Program-made: the position numbers and the translations under genes
Part shown: one piece after another, positions 56,127-62,466 of the stretch
Layout of the letters: the number at the start of each line of letters is the position of its first letter
Numbering within the stretch: position 1 is the stretch's first letter
Assembly: GCA_022785265.1 (NCBI GenBank)
Contig: JALFQD010000279.1
Coordinates: 1-62,466, forward strand
DNA from: Clostridium sp.
GTDB taxonomy: Bacteria > Bacillota > Clostridia > Clostridiales > Clostridiaceae
DNA length: 62,466 nucleotides
Direction: 5' to 3'
The notes under the pieces: generated by a model
Database searches by the model: none
The model's input: only the letters and a program-made list of their open reading frames with translations
Told to the model about the DNA's origin: nothing

Positions 56127-57398
56127 ATGAAATATATGATAGTAATTTCTTTTGATGCAGTATCTTCAAAAGATTTAGAAATATTAAAAACTCTTCCTAA
56201 TTTTAAAGAATTAATTAAAAATGGTTCATTAATTGAAAATGTTGAATCTGTTTATCCTTCTCTTACTTACCCTGCTCATGCTACTATAGTTACAGGAAAA
56301 TATCCTAAAAATCATGGAATTATTGATAATACAATATTTAAATTAAATGATTTTAACCCTAATTGGTATTGGTATAGAAAATATATTAAATGCCCTACTT
56401 TATATGACTTAGCAAAAGAAAAAGGACTTAAAACTTGTTCTCTTTTATGGCCAGTTACTGCTAGAAGCTCTACTACTATTGATTATAATATGCCAGAAAT
56501 TTTTGCTCCTAAGCCATATCAAAATCAAATAATCATGTCTGCTTTTGCAGGAACATTAAAATTTCAGCTTGATATAAATAAAAAATTTGGACATATAAGA
56601 AAAGGAATTTCTCAACCTGCTTTAGATAATTTTGTTACTGAAGCTTTTAAATATACAATAGAAAAATATAAACCTAATCTTACTTTTGTTCATTTTACTG
56701 ATGTTGATACTCAAAGACACAATTTTGGATATTTTAATAAAGAGGTTAAAGACGCTCTTTATAGGCATGATAAAAGATTGGGAGAAATAGTAGCTTCATT
56801 AAAAAAAGCTAATATATATGATGAAACTTCTATTGTTGTCTTAGGAGACCATAGCCAATTAGATGTAAAAAATGTAATAAAACTTAATAAGCTTTTTTTA
56901 GAAAATGGTCTTATTGAAGTTAATAATAGTAATAAAATTATTAATTATAAAGCTATTTCTAAAAGTCTTGATGGTTCTTGCTACATTTATATTAAGGATA
57001 AAAAATATAAATCTAATGTTGAAGAACTTTTAAAATCTCTTAAAAATCAAAATCTTATAGATTTTTACTTAAATAATAACGAAATTCTTATTTCTGGTGC
57101 AGATTCTAATGCTGACTTTATGGTAGAAGCTTCATATGGGTATTATTTTATAGATACTATTAATGGAGAATTCATAGAAAATGTTCAAGGAAGTAATTTT
57201 CATAAAGCAACTCATGGATATTCACCAAAGAAAAAAGACTATGGAACCTTTTTTATAGGCTCTGGTATAGGTTTTAAAAAGAATGTTGTTCTTTCTTCTG
57301 GAAAACTTATAAATCATGGTCCAACACTTGCAAAAATATTAGGAGTTGACTTAAAAGACACTGATGGACAAGCTGTTTTAGAAATTTTAGATATTTAA
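56127..57398 (+). CDS. Alkaline phosphatase superfamily phosphodiesterase
   Basis: This 423-residue protein belongs to the type I phosphodiesterase/nucleotide pyrophosphatase group. Metal ligands and nucleophile are visible: SFDAVSSKDL, the nucleophile Thr in YPSLTYPAHATIVTG, HFTDVDTQRHNFGY, VLGDHSQLD and the late His of THGY. No signal peptide is present. The start is ATG at 56127 after AAAGGATGGTG; an upstream in-frame ATG lacks a site. It precedes the interrupted MFS gene by 16 nt, so both were probably one operon. Confidence 0.88.
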   Translation: MKYMIVISFDAVSSKDLEILKTLPNFKELIKNGSLIENVESVYPSLTYPAHATIVTGKYPKNHGIIDNTIFKLNDFNPNWYWYRKYIKCPTLYDLAKEKGLKTCSLLWPVTARSSTTIDYNMPEIFAPKPYQNQIIMSAFAGTLKFQLDINKKFGHIRKGISQPALDNFVTEAFKYTIEKYKPNLTFVHFTDVDTQRHNFGYFNKEVKDALYRHDKRLGEIVASLKKANIYDETSIVVLGDHSQLDVKNVIKLNKLFLENGLIEVNNSNKIINYKAISKSLDGSCYIYIKDKKYKSNVEELLKSLKNQNLIDFYLNNNEILISGADSNADFMVEASYGYYFIDTINGEFIENVQGSNFHKATHGYSPKKKDYGTFFIGSGIGFKKNVVLSSGKLINHGPTLAKILGVDLKDTDGQAVLEILDI

Positions 57399-57414
57399 AA
57401 GGAGGATATTTTAT

Positions 57415-58653
57415 ATGAAAAATCTAACAAAAAAAGAACTGAGCTAGGCTTTATATGATTGGGGAAACTCTGCTTATTCAATGACAATTACTTCAACAAT
57501 ACTTCCAATATACTTTAAGTCTGTAGCATCAAGTGGAGGAATGAGTTCCTCTGACTCTACTGCTTTTTGGGGATATGCAATTTCTTTTTCAACCCTAATT
57601 GTTTCCTTGTTGGCTCCAATTTTAGGTACGATTGCTGACTATAAAGATAATAAAAAGAAATTTTTTAAGTTTTTCTTTTTTCTTGGAATACTATCTGTAA
57701 TAGCTTTAGCACTTGTTCCTTCTAATTCTCCTATACTACTTCTTTTTGCATATGGCTTTACTGTTGTTGGCTTTGCTGGTTCTAATATATTCTATGATTC
57801 ATTTTTAGTTGATGTAACAGAAAAAGAGAGAATGGATAAGGTTTCATCTATGGGTTTTGCCTTAGGATACATAGGAAGTACAATTCCTTTTATTATTTCC
57901 ATAATAATTGTTTTACTATCACAAAATAATATACTTCCTATTTCTCTTTCCTCTGCTTGCAAAATAACATTTTTAATAACAGCTACTTGGTGGGGAATAT
58001 TCACAATTCCTCTTCTAAAAAATGTAAATCAAACTTATTATATTGAAAAAGAAAGTCATTTTATCAAAAATTCATTTAAAAGACTTTTTGATACCTTTAA
58101 AAATATAAAAAGCCACAAAAAAATATTTACATTTTTAGTAGCATATTTCTTTTATATAGATGGAGTTGGTACTATAATAGGAATGGCTACTTCTTATGGA
58201 ACAGACCTTGGAATATCAATGGTATCATTACTTTTAATATTACTTCTTACACAATTTGTAGCATTCCCATTTACAATAATTTATGGGAAACTTTCTGAAA
58301 AATTTGGAACTAAAAAACTCCTTAATGTAGGTATAATAACTTACATATGTATATGTGTTTATGCTTATTTTCTAAAAACCACCCTTGACTTTTGGATACT
58401 TGCTATGGCAGTTGGCTCAGCACAAGGAGGAATACAAGCAATTTCAAGAAGCTATTTTGCAAAGATTGTTCCAAAAGAAAATTCTAATGAATTTTTTGGA
58501 TTCTACAATATATTTGGAAAATTTGCAGCTATAATGGGACCATTTTTAGTTGGTTTAGTTACACAATTAACAGGACAAAGCAATAAAGGTATAATAAGTC
58601 TTATTGTATTATTTGTATTAGGTTATATTCTTTTAAATAAAGTAAAAGAATAA
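57415..58653 (+). pseudogene. MFS transporter, UMF1 family, with in-frame TAG at codon 11
   Basis: The natural start is ATG at 57415, with AAAAGGAGG ideally placed. The frame reads MKNLTKKELS, then TAG (57445-57447), then ALYDWGNSAYSMTITSTILP and 400 more residues with no further stop. UMF1 relatives normally read ELSWALYDWGNSAY, so a TGG tryptophan codon has become TAG. The next ATG (57481) has no suitable ribosome binding site and would lose the conserved start of helix 1. About 12 membrane helices are otherwise intact. It is either a recent pseudogene, an amber read-through or a sequence error. Confidence 0.82.
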
Positions 58654-58655
58654 GC

Positions 58656-59909
58656 TTATATCCATTCTCCTTTATAGGGATTATAATTGCAAAGACTTCC
58701 CTTTGAGAAGATGTCATTATCTTTAACACTCATAGGTCTACAGTCTTTGCATATATACCTATATTCACAATCTTTACATACCTTTATTTTATCCTTTGAT
58801 ATGCTCCAAAATTCAGGAATTATATATTTTTCTAGTAATTCTTCTAAAGAATTATTTCTTATGTTATATTCTTTATTAATAAATTTTTCTCCCATAATGC
58901 ATGGACTTATATAGCCATCACAGGTTATATTTACTTTGCCCACCCAGCAACTATTTCCATTATAGTTTCTTAAAAACTCTTCTTCCTTAACAATAGAAAA
59001 ATCTGCTTTTGTTTTTACTCTTCCATATTTTTCAGTCAATTCATTTGGAATTAAATATTTTTTAGATTCTCCTACATCACGTACAATATCAATTCTACTT
59101 TTAACTTTAGTAAGATTATATAAATACTTTTTTATTTCATCTATTTTATCTTTATTATAATTCATAATAACAGAATTAGCTTGTACATACACTCCTTCTT
59201 TTCTAAGCCTTTTAACATTAGATATTGTTAAATCAAAACTTCCTTTATAGCCTGTTATTTTATCATGAATTTCTTTGCTATTAGAATATACAGAAGTTAC
59301 TACTTTTACATTATTTTTTATAATTGCATTTATAAGCTTCTTATTTAAAAGAGTAAGATTTGAATAAATTATTATTTCTGCTTTAGGAATATTATTTTTT
59401 ATATACTCTATAAGAGTTATAATATCTTTAAAAAGTAGTGGTTCTCCCCCTATTAAGGTTATTCTTTTAGGAGAGTATTTACTAAGCTCATTTATTATAT
59501 TTTCCCATTCTTCTAAAGTTAATAAATGTAAATCTTTATCCCTATTAAAGCTACAATCCATGTAGCAATGACAACATTTTAAATTACAAGCTTTTCTAAG
59601 CTCAAGCCATATGGTATCTATTTTCTTCTCTATGTAATCTTCTTTTTTAGTTTTTCCTGAAATTTCTTTTTTATTGGTAAACTTTCCTAAGTTCTTATCT
59701 TCTAAAGCTTTTAAATAAAGTAAAAATTCATCTATATCTTCTTTAGAAACAACAGATTCTATACTCTTTCCATTTGTTATTTCTTTTAAATATAACTTAC
59801 TTTCTTCATCTATTGAAAAAATTTTTCCATCGTTTAAATTATGTATTAATCCTTTTTTATAACCACAGGTTAGTATTATATTATTGTTTAATTTAAAATA
59901 TTTTTTCAT
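58656..59909 (-). CDS. Radical SAM/SPASM protein, peptide-maturase type
   Basis: This 417-residue enzyme has an N-terminal ~75-residue domain resembling the peptide-binding (PqqD/RRE-like) heads of RiPP maturases. The radical SAM motif CNLKCCHC has Cys108, Cys112 and Cys115, with GGEPLL following. A C-terminal SPASM region with multiple cysteines follows (CWVGKVNITCDG, CIMGE, CKDCEYRYICKDC, CNY). Such proteins modify peptides or proteins through auxiliary iron-sulfur clusters. A 59-residue membrane peptide gene lies 43 nt upstream. The substrate is unknown; the RRE call is inference. Confidence 0.8.
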   Translation of the reverse strand: MKKYFKLNNNIILTCGYKKGLIHNLNDGKIFSIDEESKLYLKEITNGKSIESVVSKEDIDEFLLYLKALEDKNLGKFTNKKEISGKTKKEDYIEKKIDTIWLELRKACNLKCCHCYMDCSFNRDKDLHLLTLEEWENIINELSKYSPKRITLIGGEPLLFKDIITLIEYIKNNIPKAEIIIYSNLTLLNKKLINAIIKNNVKVVTSVYSNSKEIHDKITGYKGSFDLTISNVKRLRKEGVYVQANSVIMNYNKDKIDEIKKYLYNLTKVKSRIDIVRDVGESKKYLIPNELTEKYGRVKTKADFSIVKEEEFLRNYNGNSCWVGKVNITCDGYISPCIMGEKFINKEYNIRNNSLEELLEKYIIPEFWSISKDKIKVCKDCEYRYICKDCRPMSVKDNDIFSKGSLCNYNPYKGEWI

Positions 59910-59952
59910 TTTATTTCCTTAAAATTTTATAACACATTTTTTCGCATATTAA

Positions 59953-60132
59953 TTATTTCTTATTTTTCTTAATCTTATCTAAAATAAGTCCTGCTACCAC
60001 TCCAAGTAAAAGTCCTAAAGATACACCTAACCCTAATGACTCTGTAATAAAGTTTCCAATCAACACTCCTAGTAAAGTTCCTATAACTATGGTAATACTT
60101 AAATATGAAAATTCTTCTTTATTATTGCTCAT
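59953..60132 (-). CDS. Small glycine-rich membrane peptide (59 aa)
   Basis: This short gene starts at ATG 60132 with an excellent AAGGAGG and ends at TAA 59953. The peptide begins MSNNKEEFSYLSITIVIGTL, then two hydrophobic glycine-spaced helices (GTLLGVLIGNF, GLGVSLGLLLGVVAGLIL), then DKIKKNKK. The GxxxG spacing suits helix packing or oligomers. There is no cysteine and no double-glycine leader. It lies just upstream of the radical SAM gene on the same strand, so it could be a partner or substrate, or an unrelated membrane protein. Confidence 0.7.
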   Translation of the reverse strand: MSNNKEEFSYLSITIVIGTLLGVLIGNFITESLGLGVSLGLLLGVVAGLILDKIKKNKK

Positions 60133-60254
60133 AAAATCCTCCTTAAATTTATATTTTTTCTATTGTTTTTTTTATATCTAAATGATATCATGTTCTAATA
60201 AGATTTTGTACTTATTTTTTATTAAATAAAAATTTAAAAGAAAGGAGAGTAGTT

Positions 60255-60647
60255 ATGGAAAATACACATGATAATTTAATTCAAAAATTTGAGATTGGTT
60301 TTAAGAAATTTGAATTTGTTGAATTTCTTTTTGTTGCTGGAAGAGTGATGGGGATTGCAACACTTCTCTTTTTTATGCTTTTACAGGGTGTAAATAGCAT
60401 AAAAATTAATCTTGCACTTCTTTTAATATGTACTGTTGTAAGTCTTGTTGGGCTAATATTTTATCGTAATGAAAAAGAAAATGGATTATTAATTTATTAT
60501 ATAGGAGTAGCCCTTCAAGGTTTATTTTTTATAATAACATCATTAATAAATAAACATTTTCAAATTACAGTATTAACATTTTTTATACTTCCACTACTTA
60601 TGGGGATATGTCTAGTTGCAAAGAGTTATTATACTAAAAAAGCCTAG
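60255..60647 (+). CDS. Four-helix membrane protein of unknown function
   Basis: I do not recognise this 130-residue protein. After ~25 polar residues it has four hydrophobic helices (about 26-45, 50-68, 79-96 and 103-121) and a KKA end. It has a strong AAAGGAGAG site and is divergent from the small glycine-rich peptide gene. It is probably a real integral membrane protein. Confidence 0.65.
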   Translation: MENTHDNLIQKFEIGFKKFEFVEFLFVAGRVMGIATLLFFMLLQGVNSIKINLALLLICTVVSLVGLIFYRNEKENGLLIYYIGVALQGLFFIITSLINKHFQITVLTFFILPLLMGICLVAKSYYTKKA

Positions 60648-60658
60648 CTTAACTAAAA

Positions 60659-60741
60659 AGGGACTGTTGCACAAAGAAATTTTATAACAACATAAATTTG
60701 CAAAGCCTATGTTGTAATATTTCTTAATGTAACAGCCCCTA
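60659..60741. repeat. 83-nt long imperfect palindrome with transposon-like tips
   Basis: The outer arms are GGGACTGTTGCAC and the complement of GTAACAGCCCC. Inner blocks also pair (AAGAAAT with ATTTCTT, AACAACATA with TATGTTGT). Tips beginning GGGACTGTTGCA resemble ends of some insertion sequences. It lies between two converging genes and could act as a terminator, although T-runs are poor. Confidence 0.6.
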
Positions 60742-60753
60742 ACATTTTAAATA

Positions 60754-61971
60754 TTATTTAGATAATTCTTCAATTACTTCTTTAATTATTTCAAATGCTT
60801 TATCACAATGTTCTTCTGTTAATATTAAAGGTGGAACCATTCTTATTACACTTGAACCAATAGCAGTTATTAAAAGCTTCTTATCAAAGCATCCATGCTT
60901 AACATCTACTGCCTTTATAGTTTCATCAAATTCAACACCAACTAATAATCCCTTTCCTCTTACATCTACTACATGAGGTAAAGTTCTTAATTTAGCTTTG
61001 AAGTATTCTCCCATTTTTTCTGCATTTTTTGCTAAATCTCTATCTAAAAGTTCTTTTATTTCAGCATATGAAGCTGCACAGCATAAAGGATTTCCACCAA
61101 ATGTAGTTCCATGAGAACCTGGAGTAAATGCTTTTGCCACTTCTTCTGTTGCACAAATTGCACCTATTGGAACTCCACCACCCATAGCTTTTGCCATAGA
61201 AACTATATCTGGTTTTATTCCATAAGTCATATAACACATTGGTTTTCCAGTTCTACACCATCCTGTTTGAACTTCGTCTATCAATAGTAATAATCCTTTT
61301 TCATCACAGAATTCTCTTAATCCTTTTATAAATTCTGGAGTTGCTGGATGTACTCCACCCTCACCTTGTACTGGTTCTATCATTATTGCTATTGTATTTT
61401 CAGTTACTGCATCTTTAAATGCTTGAAGATTATTATATTCTGCATAAGTAAATCCTGGAACCATTGGCTTAAAGCCTATTTGACAGCCGTTATCTGGTTG
61501 ACCTGTTGCTGACATAGCACCATAAGTTCTTCCATGGAAACCATCCTTTGCAGTTACTATGTTATATTTTTGTGGACCATACTTTTCTACTCCATATTTT
61601 CTAGCCATCTTTATCATAGCTTCATTTGCTTCTGTACCTGAGTTTTGATAGAAAATTTTATCCATTCCTATAGTTTCACATATAAGCTTTGCAAGAAGTA
61701 CTTGTGGAATTGTGTATGGATAGTTAAATGTGTGCATTATATCATCAACTTGCTCTTTTATAGCAGCTACTACTTTTGGGTTACAGTTTCCTGCACTATT
61801 TACTGCAATTCCTCCATAGAAGTCTAAATATGCATTGCCTTCTTCATCATATAAATACATTCCTTCTGCTCTTTCTGCAATAAAATCAAATCTTTCATAA
61901 GTATCTATCATATACTTATCTACAAGTCCTTTTAATTCTTCCTTTGTTAATCCTGTGTCCTTTAATTTCAT
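60754..61971 (-). CDS. Class III PLP aminotransferase (acetylornithine/GABA aminotransferase-like)
   Basis: This 405-residue enzyme has FYGGIAVNSAG, the cofactor-phosphate motif QNSGTEANEAM, DGFHGRTYGAM, LLIDEVQTGWCRTG and the PLP lysine in SMAKAMGGGVPIG, then HGTTFGGNPLCCA. Similar sequences include ArgD and other omega-aminotransferases. No arginine genes are near. The adjacent upstream gene is an iron alcohol dehydrogenase, so an amino-compound to aldehyde to alcohol route is plausible. The exact substrate is open. Confidence 0.85.
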   Translation of the reverse strand: MKLKDTGLTKEELKGLVDKYMIDTYERFDFIAERAEGMYLYDEEGNAYLDFYGGIAVNSAGNCNPKVVAAIKEQVDDIMHTFNYPYTIPQVLLAKLICETIGMDKIFYQNSGTEANEAMIKMARKYGVEKYGPQKYNIVTAKDGFHGRTYGAMSATGQPDNGCQIGFKPMVPGFTYAEYNNLQAFKDAVTENTIAIMIEPVQGEGGVHPATPEFIKGLREFCDEKGLLLLIDEVQTGWCRTGKPMCYMTYGIKPDIVSMAKAMGGGVPIGAICATEEVAKAFTPGSHGTTFGGNPLCCAASYAEIKELLDRDLAKNAEKMGEYFKAKLRTLPHVVDVRGKGLLVGVEFDETIKAVDVKHGCFDKKLLITAIGSSVIRMVPPLILTEEHCDKAFEIIKEVIEELSK

Positions 61972-62040
61972 TTTTATTTCCCCCTTAGACTTAAATATGT
62001 CTTAAATTTTTAATACTATTTAAATTTATAATTTACTTTT

Positions 62041-62466
62041 TTAAAGCGCTTTTCTATAAATTTCTTTAATTTCTTCTAAGCTAAATTCTACTGGATGCAT
62101 TTTCATACTTACAGCAGAAACCTTTAAGCAATTTTCTGCCATCCAATCTATATCTTCTTCTTTTATGCCTTGTTCTGAAAGGTTTGTTGTTAAATCAATA
62201 TCACTTAATAATTTCTTTATTGTATCTACACAATCATTTTCATCTTTTCCACCTAAAAGCTTAGAAATTTTTGAGAACTTTTCTGGTGCTCCACTTATTG
62301 AAGCTTCATAAATTACTGGAGTTAAAGCTGCTAAGCCTCTTCCATGAACTATATCTTTAAGTCCACTTGCTGGATGTTCCATACCATGAGGTGCTGTAAC
62401 TCCTGCAGTATTTATAACCATACCACCTAATGTACTTGCTAAAGTAATAGCTTCCCATCCTTTCAT
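62041..62466 (-). CDS. Iron-containing alcohol dehydrogenase (C-terminal part, runs off window)
   Basis: Only the last ~141 residues are in the window. TAPHGMEHPASGLKDIVHGRG contains the conserved metal-binding histidines of the family, and the frame ends at 62041. The ATG at the window edge is probably internal, since family members are about 380 residues. It lies 69 nt upstream of the aminotransferase on the same strand and would reduce an aldehyde or oxidise an alcohol with NAD(P). Confidence 0.85.
   Translation of the reverse strand: MKGWEAITLASTLGGMVINTAGVTAPHGMEHPASGLKDIVHGRGLAALTPVIYEASISGAPEKFSKISKLLGGKDENDCVDTIKKLLSDIDLTTNLSEQGIKEEDIDWMAENCLKVSAVSMKMHPVEFSLEEIKEIYRKAL

Overview
The window is a very AT-rich Gram-positive chromosome segment with strong GGAGG ribosome binding sites, several TTG/GTG starts and compact same-strand operons. 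The gene set is typical of an anaerobic, spore-forming Clostridium of the sensu stricto group (C. perfringens / C. baratii-like): a CggR glycolytic operon, the PrkA-YhbH-SpoVR module, rubrerythrin, a VanW-type wall protein and a fused 1250-residue PurL. The species assignment is inference. No rRNA, tRNA, CRISPR array or intact transposon was seen.

Layout. 1-10.5 kb: end of a lipoprotein/SGNH pair, then the glycolytic cluster read right to left (cggR, gap, pgk, tpi, a large secreted leucine-rich-repeat protein, gpmI). A CggR operator precedes cggR, an intrinsic terminator lies between gap and pgk, and a duplicated hairpin lies between pgk and tpi. 10.8-24 kb, mostly minus strand: degV, trmL, a VanW-family wall protein, a GH25 lysozyme, a two-component system, a CoA-type Nudix enzyme with ddl, nth with an acyltransferase, cysE-cysK behind a cysteine T-box, and a soluble PRC/MgtE_N/CBS protein behind a structured leader that fits a riboswitch design. 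24-35 kb: rpe-ygiQ (+), a membrane protein and a lipid kinase (-), pssA (+), two small unknown genes, rubrerythrin, and prkA-yhbH-spoVR (-). 35-40 kb: a proline-rich membrane-anchored protein, recQ, thiW-thiD and a YczE-type membrane protein. 40-50.4 kb: the purine operon purL-E-F-M-N-H-D (no purC), with a PurBox-like dyad upstream. 50.7-62.5 kb: speD, a small unknown gene, a lipoprotein alpha-amylase, a polar amino acid ABC transporter, a phosphodiesterase, an MFS gene broken by an in-frame TAG, a radical SAM/SPASM protein with a small glycine-rich membrane peptide upstream, a class III aminotransferase and the C-terminal part of an iron alcohol dehydrogenase.

The most unusual signal is non-coding. 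A family of intergenic elements shares the core GACTTGGAGYYTGTCGACGG. Two copies (10591-10778 and 39024-39211, opposite strands) are each 188 nt, align without gaps, and show compensatory changes in a 22-bp 3' hairpin followed by a T-run. A third locus (53451-53785) carries the same core twice on unrelated stems inside a 156-bp tandem duplication. These look like a repeated structured RNA or a hairpin mobile element. The leader of the MgtE_N/CBS gene is the other strong candidate for an undescribed regulatory RNA.

Gene starts were chosen from Shine-Dalgarno position. In several genes (the LRR protein, pgk, trmL, the response regulator, the acyltransferase, rpe, pssA, rubrerythrin, purD, the 65-aa gene at 51376 and the phosphodiesterase) the start is moved downstream of the longest possible frame because the longer frame overlaps its own ribosome binding site or promoter.
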